A DNA stretch of 64,000 nucleotides from AC-43 sp963728855 (GCA_963728855.1 CAVSLN010000001.1:496001-560000); one strand, 5' to 3'. Positions 20,496 to 29,694 are shown, counted from the stretch's first letter. Translations and numbers: made by a program. The notes: a model not told the origin generated them from the sequence alone.

Positions 20496-22271
20496 TTACG
20501 CCGCGTGCGCGACCGGGTTTGCGTGGATCCAGTCATGGCACGGTGCGCAGACGATGAACGTCTTGCGCCGCATCCTGGCCATGACAGTGGCCCACACGGG
20601 CTGGTCCGGTCCTGGTTTCCCGAGCTGTCGGAGTGCGGCGACCTGGTGGACAGCCACCGTGGTGCCGGTCTCACACAGCTCGCATACCCGTTGGCGGAGC
20701 CGAGCGAGTAGTTCCTTTCGGGGAACGCGGACCGGGACCGGGACAGGGTCGTTGATGACCGCCCGCCGGTCTTGCCGCAGGATGATCCCGCCGAATCGTG
20801 CTACCAGATCCGGCTTGCCCCGCCGTTTCCGCCCGGCCTCGAAGCAGGTCCGCAGCCCGTCACGGGTGGTGACCTTCGCCCGGAAACGGGCGGCCATCTT
20901 CGTGGCGGTGGACTTGTGCTTGGCAGCCAGGGTTTTCAGCATGGATGTCTCCGCGTACCAGCGCAGCGTGCGCAGCCGCCAGACGTCCTGGGCAAGCAAG
21001 TAGTAGTTGACGACGCCACGGTATTCGGCTGCGTAGACCCGGACGATGTCGTAGTCATCCTGGTTCTGCAGCCGGGTCCGGCGCGACGGTTTGCCGTGCT
21101 GCCGGTAGCGGGCGCACTGGGCCTTGACCACATCCGGCGGCACCCGCAGCGCGATCCTGCCATTGACCGATCTCCGGTTTCTGGTGATCTTCGTGCTGGA
21201 GTGCTGGACGATGATGTCATAGCCGAGGAACCGCGCCGGCTGAGTGCGGGCGTGGCTGATCAGGGTCTTGCTGTCGTTGAGTTCCAGTCCGAGGGTCTCC
21301 CGGAGGAACTCTGCCAGCCTGGCCTTGATCTGCTCGGCTTCGGCCCTCGGCCCGGTGAACCCCAGCAGGTGATCATCCGCGTACCTCACATAGCGGAGGC
21401 GGCGGTAGCCCGGGTCCATCGGGTCGGTTGAGGGGAGCATGCGCATCTGCTTCATCAGGTGCCGGGCCTGTGCCCGGTCCCCGCGTCGCCGTGCCCTCCT
21501 GAGCAGAGCGTCTGTCTGCCGATAGGCGGGATTGGCTGCCCGAAGCGCTCCCCGCGTGTACTGCGGGATCAGTTCCTGCTCAACAAATTTGTCGAACTTG
21601 TCCAGGTAAATGTTCGAGAGGATTGGTGAAACCACGCCGCCCTGCGGGCAGCCGCTGAGCGTGTCGTGGTATTCCCAGTCTTGCAGGTACCCGGCTTTGA
21701 GCATGTTTCGAATGAGCCGCAGGAACCGTTGGTCCCGGATTTTCTCCGCCAGTATTCCGAGAAGGATCTCATGGCTGAAACTGCCGAAGCAGTCGGAGAT
21801 GTCACCCTCGATGAACCACGTGGTTCCGCTCCAGGTGTTGTTTATCTCCCGCAGCGCGGTATGACACCCTCGCCCTTTCCGGAACCCGTGGGACCGGTTG
21901 GAAAACCGTGGCTCGTACATTGCCTCGAGGAGCAGGCGAACCACTTCACCAACCAGCTTATCGGACCATGACGGCATGCCCAGAGGCCGTAGCTTCCCAT
22001 TCTTTTTCGGGATATAGACACGGCGGGCCGGACAGAACCGGTACCGCTCGTGCCGCATCGCCTCGATGATCTGGTCGATCTTATCCTCGGACATGCCATC
22101 AGCGGTTTCTGCGCTGGCCCCGGGTGTCATCGCCCCTTGGTTGGAGTAGATGTTCCCGTACGCCAGCAGGTACAGTTCCTTGTTGAACATCTGCCGGTAC
22201 AGTTGCGTGAACGGCAGGCCCTTCCTGCCGCGCTCGCGGAGAACGTCAAGTACCACTACGGCTTCCTGCAT
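20496..22271 (-). CDS. ltrA: Group II intron-encoded reverse transcriptase/maturase (intron B)
   Basis: 591 residues, same length and architecture as the intron A protein: RRVYIPKKNGKLRPLGMPSW, IEGDISDCFGSFSHEIL, CPQGGVVSPILSNIYLDK, YVRYADDHLLGF (YADD), X domain, and a C-terminal HNH endonuclease (CELC ... VHQV ... CAPCHDWIH). All RT catalytic residues are present. In the endonuclease the HH pair of the A protein is HQ here, which could affect second-strand cleavage. Intron B 5' and 3' ribozyme parts look complete, so it may be mobile. Confidence 0.95.
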   Translation of the reverse strand: MQEAVVVLDVLRERGRKGLPFTQLYRQMFNKELYLLAYGNIYSNQGAMTPGASAETADGMSEDKIDQIIEAMRHERYRFCPARRVYIPKKNGKLRPLGMPSWSDKLVGEVVRLLLEAMYEPRFSNRSHGFRKGRGCHTALREINNTWSGTTWFIEGDISDCFGSFSHEILLGILAEKIRDQRFLRLIRNMLKAGYLQDWEYHDTLSGCPQGGVVSPILSNIYLDKFDKFVEQELIPQYTRGALRAANPAYRQTDALLRRARRRGDRAQARHLMKQMRMLPSTDPMDPGYRRLRYVRYADDHLLGFTGPRAEAEQIKARLAEFLRETLGLELNDSKTLISHARTQPARFLGYDIIVQHSSTKITRNRRSVNGRIALRVPPDVVKAQCARYRQHGKPSRRTRLQNQDDYDIVRVYAAEYRGVVNYYLLAQDVWRLRTLRWYAETSMLKTLAAKHKSTATKMAARFRAKVTTRDGLRTCFEAGRKRRGKPDLVARFGGIILRQDRRAVINDPVPVPVRVPRKELLARLRQRVCELCETGTTVAVHQVAALRQLGKPGPDQPVWATVMARMRRKTFIVCAPCHDWIHANPVAHAA

Positions 22272-23253
22272 TACGCATCCCTCATGGTTGCTTCTCGTTC
22301 ATCGCCTGTGCCCCTTCGCCCTGTGGACCGTCATTAGCGGTCTCCAGATTGGGCGGACGTTACCCCGCCGACTACTGTGGGCACTCCGTCGCCATAGGAC
22401 TCGCGTCCCGTAGGCGATCCCATGTTCACCACTGCTGTACGTTTCTAGCGCGATTTAGGCGTCCCGTCCGTCTCCTTCAATACCCTGACAGGGCATCGCT
22501 CCTGCGCCCCAGAGGATTGCAGCGAGCTAGTCGCCAACTCGCCGCAGGGGCCGGTACCGGTTTCAGGCGTCTTTCCGGTAGGCGCCATATTGCACCTTCT
22601 GGAGACTAGGCTTCAGGCAGTATGGCTTTCACCATGTCGCGCGGATCCCCTGGCACGCCACCCCATACGCCTGGGCATGGACTGCCGGTTTCCTGGCATG
22701 CTGTTGTCCCCGACTACCCTTTCAGGGCCGGGTCAGCCATCGGATCCAGAGACATCTCCTCTCGTCTCTGCCCGCTGCGCGGGCGATACACCAGTGCGCT
22801 TCATGGCGCACCGACTACATTACGGGCACTCTGTCGCCATAGGACTCGCGTCCCTTAGGCGATCCCACGTTCGTCAGTGTCATACGTTCTAGCGTGACTT
22901 AGGCGTCCCGTTCATCTCCTTAAATGCCCCGACAGGGCATCGCTCCAGCGCCCCGGAGGATTGCGGCAGGTTATTCTTCACCCTGCCGCAGAGGCTGGCA
23001 CCGGTCACAGGCGTCTTTCCGGCGGGCGTGTGGTTGCACCTTCTGGAAACTAGGATTCAGGCAATCCAGCTTTCGCCGTATCACGCGGATCTCTCGATGC
23101 ACCACCCCATACGCCTGGGCATGGTCACCGGTTTCCTGGCATGCTATTTTCCCTTTACGCCTTTCGGCTCCAGGTCAGCCATCAGATCCAGAGATAACTC
23201 CTCCCATCCCTGCCTGCTACGCAGGCGATACGACACTGCGCCTCGTGGCGCAG

Positions 23254-24133
23254 TGAACACCCACAGCCACCACTTCGCCGGGCCGCTGCCGTCCGGCGGC
23301 GCGAACACCCGCCACGTGGTCTCGTCCGCGTGCAGGTGCCAGGACCCCCGCGACCGTGCGGTGACCGCCTCCGCGAGCGGGACCAGCAGTGCCCCGGCCT
23401 GCGCGCACGTACCGGCCAGCGTCGCAGGCGAGATGTCCGCGCCCTGCCGGGCCAGGCCCGTCACCAAGGAGTTCATGCTGCGCCCCGCGACATACCGCTC
23501 CGTGAACAGCATCGCGATGAAGGCATTGGAGAACAGGCCCTTGCCGATCGCCTTCGGCGGACCCGGCGCCATCACCGTGCCCGGCACCCGGCACGAGCAC
23601 ACCCGCTTGTAACGGCGCCGGCAATGCGCCACCAGCCGCACGATCACCTGCCAGTCCACCTGCTGTCCGGACACGTGATCCCCCAACAGCGTGAACGGCT
23701 GTCCACATTGCGGGCAGCCATACCCGCCCCCGGGGAAATCCCAGACCACCTCGACCCGGGGCAGGCTCGAGTAATCACGCCGCCCCGCCCTCGCCCCCGG
23801 ACCCCGCTTCGTCTCGCCGCTGCCGCCCGCACCGCCCCGGCGTTCCTCACCAGCCTCACCATCACAGGAATCCGGCTGAGGGCCAGCCCGCTCCGACGAC
23901 CGCCCGAACAGCAGCCGCTGCAAGACCGCAACATCCGCCCGCAGACGCTCCAGTTCGGCCGCCTGCTGCGTGTTCTGCCCGCGCAGCCGGGCGTTCTCCT
24001 CGCGCAGCTCAACCACCAGCCGCGCCAACTCCTGATTCGCTTCCAGCGCAGCAGCCAGCATGTCCCGCAGGGACGCCTCAGCACCCTCCGAATCCAGGAC
24101 AACGCCCGCCGCTACCGCCACGCGGCACAGCAA
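23254..24133 (-). CDS. IS66 transposase, N-terminal exon (exon 1)
   Basis: Encodes the leucine-zipper-like N-terminus (LARLVVELREENARLRGQNTQQ), the LLFGRSSER motif typical of IS66 TnpC, a zinc-finger-like CPQCGQPF with later CSCRVPG, and the first catalytic D in HLHADETTW. It ends WWLWVF + A (first base of ATC) at 23254; codons after that belong to intron A. The start is uncertain: TTG at 24133, or ATG within RDMLAAALEANQ (24061). Confidence 0.88.
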
Positions 24134-24234
24134 ACACCATCAGCAACCGCAGATCATGCACCACGGACAGCGTGTCTCAACCCCGGCTCAACCCCCACAG
24201 CACCGACGGACGCCAACGCGCCCGTCACAGCACT

Positions 24235-24378
24235 TCCGAATATGTACGACTCCGCGGCCTGGGTGAACGCGCCATCGCCACCCTCAAGACCTGGCGGATC
24301 CTCACCAAACTCCGCTGCTGCCCCCGCCGCGCCACCGCGATCGTGCAGGCCATCCTCGTACTCCACGCCACCGAAGCC
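24235..24378 (+). pseudogene. IS5-like (DDE_Tnp_4) transposase C-terminal fragment
   Basis: The reading RGLGERAIATLKTWRILTKLRCCPRRATAIVQAILVLH matches the conserved C-terminus of IS5-type transposases (ERxFAxLKxWRxLxxxRCxPxRA...). The catalytic core is absent and no start fits, so it is a leftover of an older IS at the junction between the IS66 element and the ICE wall-hydrolase gene. Confidence 0.65.
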
Positions 24379-24453
24379 GGCCCACCCACGACGAAAACGC
24401 TCGATGGTCCCCGACTGTTGCGCCTCCTGAACACGGGGCGCACACACATCTGT

Positions 24454-25528
24454 CTATGGAATCTCGCGCCGGGCGATGACGAGGCTGTCCAGCCAGTACT
24501 GGTTGATGCGCTCCGGGCGGACGGTGGCATTGTCGTGCGGGGCGACGATCAACAGCCCGTCGCCGATTGCCATGCCGACGTGGCCGGGGGCATCGACGCT
24601 GCCTTCGCTGCCGGGGATGAACAGCAGATCGCCGGGCCGGAGTTGGCCGGGTTCGACCATCGTGCCGACTCTGGATTGTTCGGCGGCGGTGCGGGGAAGA
24701 TCGACGCCGGCAGCTTTATATATACGCCTCGCGGGTGAGGCTGGAGCAGTCGCATTCGTGGGCAGGGATTCCGGAGTGGGCGGCGGTGCAGTCTCCGCCG
24801 AAGTGGTACGGGGTGCCCAACTGCGTCAGCGCCCAGCCGATCGCGGTGACCACCGCGGGTGGGGTGTCGGGCGGCAGGGTGAAGTCGGGCGGGAGGGTTT
24901 GCAACGCGCCGCTGTCGCCGGTGCAGTCGGGCACGACCGCGGCGGAGGGGTCGATCAGGCCGGTTATCGCGCCGACGAGCATGGTGGCCTGCGTCTCGTG
25001 GGTGGCGTACGCGCCGCCGTGGTCGCTGTGCTGGACGGTCTGCGCGGCGTCGGTCAAGGCCATGGTTTGCCAGCCGGGGATGGACAGCAGCTTGCGGTAG
25101 AACGTTGTCGACGCGTACACGGGGTCCATGATCTGCGCTGGGGTGCCCCAGCCTTGCGAGGGCCGTTGCTGGAACAGGCCGAGGGAGTCGTGGTCGTTGG
25201 CCGCTGCGAGGTTGGGCAGGTTACGCAGCTCGCTTTCCTGGATGGCGGTGGCGGTGGCGATGATCTGACCGCGTAGCGGCACGCCCATCGCGGTGCCGAC
25301 GCTGATGATGGTGGCGGCGTTGGTGACCTGGTCTGCGTCCCATGCCCCGATGGGTCGCCAGCCGCCCGGGGGTGGACTGATCGCCGCTACCGGGCCGGCG
25401 CCGTCGGTGCCGGGGGCGGGCGCGGTGCAGCCGGTGGCGGGGCCGCCGAAGATGAAAGTGAGGCCGGCGGCGCAGGTGAAGATGACGGCTAGTACGGCGG
25501 CCAGCAGGCCACCGATGGCTTTGGTCAT
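24454..25528 (-). pseudogene. ICE cell-wall hydrolase (lysozyme-like plus NlpC/P60), frame disrupted
   Basis: Starts at the ATG at 25528 (GGAAGGA upstream). Membrane anchor (GGLLAAVLAVIFTCAAGLTFIFGG), a lysozyme-like domain (ATAIQESELRNL ... DSLGLFQQRPSQGWGTP) and an NlpC/P60 domain (TQLGTPYHFGGDC ... HECDCSSLTREAY, catalytic Cys; histidine in DAPGHVGMAIG). The frame breaks at a TATATATA run at about 24716-24723. The continuation in another frame is KAAGVDLPRTAAEQ ... RPGDLLFIPG and ends at 24454. A four-base TATA gain explains it exactly. In conjugative systems such VirB1-like hydrolases open the peptidoglycan for the transfer channel. Last gene of the ICE operon. Confidence 0.85.
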
Positions 25529-25631
25529 GGCTGTGGTGTCCTTCCCATGGGTGGTGTTGTTGGGAACGAAGAGCCCCGCGCTTCGGGGTTCGGGCGGGGG
25601 TTGGTGAGCGGGTGGCTGGTCCGCAAAACGC

Positions 25632-25656
25632 AAAAAGGGCCGGCTATGCGGCCGGC
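25632..25656 (-). terminator. Probable rho-independent terminator
   Basis: On the minus strand two GCCGGC arms separated by about 6 nt are followed by CCTTTTTGCG. It lies after the gene at 25739-26083 and before the wall-hydrolase gene, so it may attenuate expression of the last gene. Confidence 0.5.
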
Positions 25657-25738
25657 TGCGCCGGGATTGGGGTGGGGTCGCTGGTTGCCGCGCGGTCAGG
25701 CCGTACAGCGGGTGGTCAGCCGGCGATGAGCTCGGCGG

Positions 25739-26083
25739 TCAGCGCTTCAGTGACGGTGCACGGCCAGGACGCGATCTGTTGTCCGTAGCGGAACTTTCCC
25801 GCTGGCAAAGGAGTTCAGGCGAGGCGGCCGGAGAGGACGAAGGTAGCCACTGCGGTGCGGCGGTGAGGACGCTGGTGACGCTGACGGCTCGGGTGAGTGG
25901 ATGAAACCGGCGGGCGGCCAGTTTCGGGCGCAGATCTGCCCACCAGCGCGAGCGTGACGGTGTGGATGGCGGTCTTGGGAATGGCGCCGACGATCACGTG
26001 GTGGACGTACGCGTGCAGCGTTGGCTGGGGTTGTCGAGGTAGACCGCGTCGGTGGCGGCGACGACGGGGTTCTGTTCGGTCAT
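25739..26083 (-). pseudogene. Small ICE protein of unknown function, frame disrupted
   Basis: ATG at 26083 with a good AGGAGG. The protein-like reading starts MTEQNPVVAATDAVYLDNPSQ, continues in a second frame as LHAYVHHVIVGAIPKTAIHTVTLALV and in a third as ADLRPKLAARRFHPLTRAVSVTSVLTAAPQWL, ending at 25739. Two single-base shifts (about 26020 and 25935) are needed. No family recognised. Confidence 0.5.
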
Positions 26084-26187
26084 GGGATGGTGCCCTCCTG
26101 GTGTGTACGGGGCTGGCGGCGCGGCCCCGGGTGGGCACGGGGCTTGGGCATCGCGGCTGCTGGCCTTGCGCCCACCGGGGAGGTCGT

Positions 26188-26922
26188 CTACTGAGGGTCG
26201 AGTACCGGCACGCCGTTGATCGGCGCCGGACTTGGTGCGGCTGTGCTGGTCGCGAGGGCCGCGATGCGGTGTGCCGGCGGGGTCGGGTCGTCGAGCAGCC
26301 CGGCCCGGCCGGCGGCTTCGACGAATTGCAGGTGCCGCACGCTGACGCCCAGCGTCGCGGCGATGCTCTTCTTGGTGTCGGTGCCCTCGCGTAGCGCGGC
26401 CCACGCGGTGCGCCAGCCCTGGTATGGGTCGGGGTTGACCGGGATGCGCTTGAGTAGGTCGACGGGCAGCCGGGGCAGCAGGTCACCGCGGGAGGTAGCA
26501 CCGTCGGGCACGTCCGGGACCGGGTTGTTCGGCGCGGTCGACGGCCGCGTCGCGGGTCGGGCGTCCACTGTGGATGGTGGTGGGGTGGCGGCGTGTTCGA
26601 GGAGCCCGGACAGCAGCTTGATGGCGATGATCAGGGCGAGGGCAGGCCAGCCGGCGATGGTTCGGGCGATCCAGTTGTGTTCGGCCACGGCGATGTTGGC
26701 GAACAGGCTGGCGACCGCGCCCGCGCCGAGCGCCGCCCAGGGCAGCCATCCGGAGCGGCGGGCGGCGCGCCGGTCGGCCAGCAGCACCAGGGAGCTGACC
26801 AGTTCGAGCCCATCTACGGACAGCGGGAACGCGCTGGCCCGCCACCCACTTTGCCCGTGCTGTTGGGCCAGTGTGAGGAGATGCTGGTAGCTGATCGCGG
26901 CGGCGATGCCGGCCAGGCCCAC
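26188..26922 (-). CDS. DUF2637 (SpdB-like) plasmid-transfer membrane protein
   Basis: 244 residues from a GTG. Membrane segments GLAGIAAAISYQHLL, ASAFPLSVDGLELVSSLVLL, WAALGAGAVASLFANIAVA and PALALIIAIKLLSGLLEH match DUF2637, a family of actinobacterial plasmid/ICE transfer (spread) proteins. A C-terminal soluble tail holds an HTH-like segment (TKKSIAATLGVSVRHLQFVEAAGRAG), as in other members. An open frame from the ATG at 27052 (MTTLLWIAVLLAAVLTTAIL) reads another membrane helix and overlaps this gene in a different frame; a one-base shift in the GCC run near 26935 would fuse them, so the true start may be 27052. Confidence 0.75.
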   Translation of the reverse strand: MGLAGIAAAISYQHLLTLAQQHGQSGWRASAFPLSVDGLELVSSLVLLADRRAARRSGWLPWAALGAGAVASLFANIAVAEHNWIARTIAGWPALALIIAIKLLSGLLEHAATPPPSTVDARPATRPSTAPNNPVPDVPDGATSRGDLLPRLPVDLLKRIPVNPDPYQGWRTAWAALREGTDTKKSIAATLGVSVRHLQFVEAAGRAGLLDDPTPPAHRIAALATSTAAPSPAPINGVPVLDPQ

Positions 26923-27048
26923 CGTGGTCAGGGCCGGCGGCGGCGCGGATCGCCGTGTCCACCGCGCGCCCGTGGGTATCGCGGCGGCGGGACAGGATCG
27001 CGGTGGTCAGGACAGCGGCGAGCAGTACCGCGATCCACAGGAGGGTGG

Positions 27049-27336
27049 TCATGCCGACCGTCCCCGCTGCTGGCCGCCGGTACCCGTGCGGGCGGTGTGG
27101 ACGTGGTCGGGTCGCGCGGTGCGCAGCCCGCTCGCGGTGGTAGCGGCGTGTGAGATCAAGTTGAGGGTTTGGCGGAGCACGGCTGCCGTGCCCGGCCGGG
27201 CAGACGGGGCTGGACTTTGCAGGTGGAGGTTGTGGTGGCGGCGCGGCCAGATGGTCAGCGGCCGGCCGGGTGGCTGGTCGACGGTGGATAGCTCGGCGGG
27301 AGCCTGCTCGCCGCGGCCGGGTCGGGAAAGGCGCAT
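27049..27336 (-). CDS. Hypothetical ICE protein
   Basis: 95 residues from the ATG at 27336, with GGAGGT 10 bp upstream. Its stop overlaps the ATG at 27052 (ATGA), as with other genes of this operon, which supports translation of both. The sequence (RLSRPGRGEQAPAELSTVDQ; LNLISHAATTASGLRTARPD) shows no motif I recognise. Confidence 0.5.
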   Translation of the reverse strand: MRLSRPGRGEQAPAELSTVDQPPGRPLTIWPRRHHNLHLQSPAPSARPGTAAVLRQTLNLISHAATTASGLRTARPDHVHTARTGTGGQQRGRSA

Positions 27337-27523
27337 CGGTATGCGCACCTCCGTTCGCTTGCGGGCCGGTGCCCTCGCGGGGCGCCGGCACACGGTTGGT
27401 GTGGTGTCGGCGCCCGGTGGGCGTGCACGCCAGGGCGTGGCGCTGCGGGCGGTCGGTGCAAGAGGCGAGGGATGGGCCGCAAGCGCCGGAGACGTTGCGG
27501 CGCCCAAGCGCTGCGAGGTCGCG

Positions 27524-27930
27524 CTATCCGATGTCGAGGTGCATGTCGATCAGGGCGATCCACGCCGCGGTCGCCGAGGCGACATCGGTGCGGTGGCGCT
27601 GCGGCGGCTCGAAGGTGACTGGGTGTGCGTCGATGAGCAGCGCGTAGGCGGTGTCGTCGTGGGTGGTCGGCGGGTGGATAACCACGACGGTGACCTGGTG
27701 TCCGGCGATGGCCATCTCGCCGCGCGAGACGTGCGGGGCGCCAGGCCGGTCGCGGTTGTACCGGAACAGCACGGCCGGGGTCGGTTGGCACAGGGCGCGG
27801 GCGCGGCAAGCATGGTGGCGATGTCGCGGTAGAACGAGACGATGCCGTACTCACCGACCGTCGGCGCGGCGGTCACGGTGAGGGTGAGGTGGTCGGGTTG
27901 CAGTGGCGGGGGCGTGGTGGTGATCAGCAC
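27524..27930 (-). pseudogene. Hypothetical ICE protein, frame disrupted
   Basis: AAGGAG precedes a GTG at 27930 (the GTG at 27939 is too close). The reading MLITTTPPPLQPDHLTLTVT ... GIVSFYRDIATMLAA changes frame near 27800 and continues RALCQPTPAVLFRYNRDRPG ... IAGHQVTVVVIHPPTTHDDTA to a stop at 27524. One missing base in the GC-rich run explains it. No family recognised. Confidence 0.5.
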
Positions 27931-28029
27931 GCGGGGCACCTCCTTACGGTGCTTGGGTTGTTGGTTGTCGACGCGCCGCGGATCCGGCGGGCGCAGGGCC
28001 GACGGGTGATCCGCCGCCGGGTGCGTGGC

Positions 28030-28305
28030 TCAGGTGTGCGGCGCGGCCTGGAAGCGTTGTGGCCGTCGGCAGGCGAGTACGGCGATGCCGTCGGCGACAA
28101 GGCGGTGGCAGGCGTTGATGACCGCGCCGCGGGAGCCTGGCCGGCCCAGCGCGTTGGCCAGCTCCGCCGCGCTGAAATCCAGGCCCGGGTATGCGTGCAG
28201 GTGGGCCGCGACGAGGGCGCGCAGCGCACCGTCGGGCAGCCGCGCCGCCTGGCCGGCGGCCTTTGGCCCGCGTGGTGGCTGTTCGGGGGTGCGTGGCGTG
28301 CTCAT
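28030..28305 (-). CDS. Small winged-helix-like protein
   Basis: 91 residues from the ATG at 28305, which overlaps the stop of the preceding gene (ATGA). The core LRALVAAHLHAYPGLDFSAA and ELANALGRPGSRGAVINACHRLVADG reads as a wHTH, with the second helix resembling MarR/replication-control folds. Probably a DNA-binding accessory of the ICE; target unknown. Confidence 0.65.
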   Translation of the reverse strand: MSTPRTPEQPPRGPKAAGQAARLPDGALRALVAAHLHAYPGLDFSAAELANALGRPGSRGAVINACHRLVADGIAVLACRRPQRFQAAPHT

Positions 28306-28592
28306 CGCTGGCTGCCGGGGCCGGTGGCGGGCTCGTCGTCGGGGTTGACCGGTTCGGCGCGGTCTTCGGTGACCTGGACGCCGCCGACAAGGTCGAGGTC
28401 GACCTGGACGTTGTTCAACCCGAACCGGGACGGGTCGATGACCTCCGGGTGAGACCAGCGGCCATCGCGCTTCACGCCGACCAGCAACGCGGCCGTCCCG
28501 CGCGGCTTGACCAGGGCGTACCGGTCGCCTCTCGCGACCCACTGGACGCCGAACGCGGCGGGGTTGGACACGTTGGTGTAGGTGATGCTCAC
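28302..28592 (-). CDS. Hypothetical ICE protein
   Basis: 96 residues from GTG at 28592 (GTGA overlap with the upstream stop). Visible core: SITYTNVSNPAAFGVQWV, GDRYALVKPRGTAALLVG and INNVQVDLDLVG-like NNVQVDLDLVGGVQVTEDRAEP. A small beta-rich protein; no family recognised. Confidence 0.6.
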   Translation of the reverse strand: MSITYTNVSNPAAFGVQWVARGDRYALVKPRGTAALLVGVKRDGRWSHPEVIDPSRFGLNNVQVDLDLVGGVQVTEDRAEPVNPDDEPATGPGSQR

Positions 28593-28984
28593 TGCCGCCA
28601 CCCCCGCGCACCGCATTCGCAGGACCGGTCCAGTTCGTGGACGATGACAGCACCGCGGTAGGGCGGCCGGTGGATCATCTGCCGCACCAGGCGCCGGAGG
28701 TCATCGACGGTGGCCGGGCACGGCGCCGATGATGGCGCCGTGGTGCGTAGCACGGCCCGCGTGGCGCACGGATACAGGGCGGGCAGCCGGTAGGTGTAGC
28801 GGGTGGCGGTGTGCCGGATGCTGTGGATGTCTTCGACTGCCCGGATGGCCAGGCCGTCGCGGGACTGGGAGACGACCACCCCGAGCGTGCACCGCACCGG
28901 GGTCACGGTGTCCAGGCCGAAGTCGTCCCCGCCGTCGGCGTGGAAGACGACCGCGCAGGTTCCGCGGAGGACGCGCGTGCTCAT
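28589..28984 (-). CDS. Hypothetical ICE protein
   Basis: 131 residues from the ATG at 28984, overlapping the stop of the next upstream gene (ATGA). The N-terminal half (MSTRVLRGTCAVVFHADGG; LGVVVSQSRDGLAIRAVEDI) looks folded. The C-terminus ends CECGARGW, a possible metal-binding pair. No family recognised. Confidence 0.6.
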   Translation of the reverse strand: MSTRVLRGTCAVVFHADGGDDFGLDTVTPVRCTLGVVVSQSRDGLAIRAVEDIHSIRHTATRYTYRLPALYPCATRAVLRTTAPSSAPCPATVDDLRRLVRQMIHRPPYRGAVIVHELDRSCECGARGWRQ

Positions 28985-29694
28985 GCGCTGCCTGCGCTCG
29001 GGTCGCGCCGCGCGAATGCCCACTCGTCGAGCGGCCCGTGTGCGCCCTGGGTGCACGCCCACCGGGAGTAGCGCTCCTCGAACAGGTACGTCCCGGCGTG
29101 CGGCGAGCGGTACCACTGGCCCCGGTCGCCGCGCAGCATCGGGGACTGCTCCGCGTGCAGCCGCCGGTCGGCCTGGTAGGCGGCGCACGCCTGACACGAG
29201 GGTCCCTCATGGCCCGGGTCCCGGTCGTTGATCTGCCGCAGCGTGTAGGGCAGCGCCCAGTACCTGATCATCGGGCACCGCTTTCGCGGGACGTGGGTGC
29301 CTACGGGGGCGGCGTCCGGGTTCGGTGGGCAGAAGCTCAACCCTCCGGCGGTGGTGGTGTAGTCGACGGCCGTCCACACGCCGTCGATCTGCTCGATGGG
29401 GTTGCCGCACCGGCGGCACACGTGCGCGGCGGCGCCCGCGCGGGCTTCCCGCTCGGCGTACCAGTGGCCGGCGTGCACCGCGAGGTCGAGCCGGGCGAAG
29501 CTGCCGCCGACGGTGCGTAGGGTCAGGGATCCGTCCGGGTTGGGGGTGGCGCGGCACAGGTGCGCGGGCTGCCCGTGGGTGGCGAGGGCGATGAAGCCTG
29601 ACGTGGCGATGATGACGTACGCGCCCCGGTCGTCGTGGTCGGCTACGCCGGCCAGGATCGCGGCGCGGTCGTCGGTGGGTGGTGTGGTGTGCAC
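28981..29694 (-). CDS. Hypothetical ICE protein with zinc-binding cysteine pairs
   Basis: 237 residues from GTG at 29694 (GGAGGAG 7-8 bp upstream). Contains HVCRRCGNPIEQIDGVWTA (CxxC), CPPNPDAAP, GPSCQACAAYQ (CxxC) and a final GTYLFEERYSRWACTQG. The paired cysteines suggest two zinc knuckles. The reading frame upstream of the GTG lacks a start signal. No named family. Confidence 0.65.
   Translation of the reverse strand: MHTTPPTDDRAAILAGVADHDDRGAYVIIATSGFIALATHGQPAHLCRATPNPDGSLTLRTVGGSFARLDLAVHAGHWYAEREARAGAAAHVCRRCGNPIEQIDGVWTAVDYTTTAGGLSFCPPNPDAAPVGTHVPRKRCPMIRYWALPYTLRQINDRDPGHEGPSCQACAAYQADRRLHAEQSPMLRGDRGQWYRSPHAGTYLFEERYSRWACTQGAHGPLDEWAFARRDPSAGSA

Larger units (their letters stand above)
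20391..22811 (-). mobile_element. Group II intron B (inner intron, inserted in intron A)
   Basis: 2421 nt. The 5' end GTGCGCC (first base 22811) fits the GUGYG consensus; the 3' end is ...CCCACCCTAC at 20391. Flanks in intron A are TAGTCG before and CAGGGGTAACGTCC after. The uninterrupted equivalent inside B itself reads TAGTCGGCGGGGTAACGTCC, so removing B restores intron A at the same length. Contains a 5' ribozyme region (22272-22811), an RT gene (20496-22271), domain V (20453-20487) and a domain VI stem (TTGCCCGG...TCGGGCAG). Confidence 0.88.
18404..23253 (-). mobile_element. Group II intron A (outer intron of twintron)
   Basis: Inserted in the IS66 gene after GTGTTCA (exon 1 ends 23254) and before TCGCCGAC (exon 2 starts 18403). 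Its 5' end reads CTGCGCC with a stem CTGCGCC/GGCGCAG where intron B has GTGCGCC/GCGCAC. The 5' ribozyme part is 22812-23253, interrupted by intron B, and resumes at 20390. The encoded RT is at 18517-20292, domain V at 18474-18507 and a domain VI stem (CTGCGCGG...CCGCGCAG) follows. Net length without B is 2429 nt. The boundaries are chosen because they align with intron B and give an in-frame spliced transposase. Confidence 0.85.
17476..24133 (-). mobile_element. IS66-family element interrupted by nested group II introns
   Basis: A single-ORF IS66 (ISBst12-like) transposase gene runs on the minus strand from about 24133 to 17562 but is split at 23254/18403 by intron A. The left end carries an IS66-like terminal sequence beginning GTAAGGGTTCGGTAAACC at 17476. 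The matching right terminus was not found, so the right end is probably truncated near an IS5-type fragment (24235-24378). Removing intron A joins exon 1 and exon 2 in frame. Confidence 0.85.

Noticed and set aside
20293..22272. Two adjacent RT genes read as a diversity-generating retroelement or defence RT pair
   Set aside because: Both have group II maturase X and HNH domains, domain V/VI hairpins and matching intron ends.
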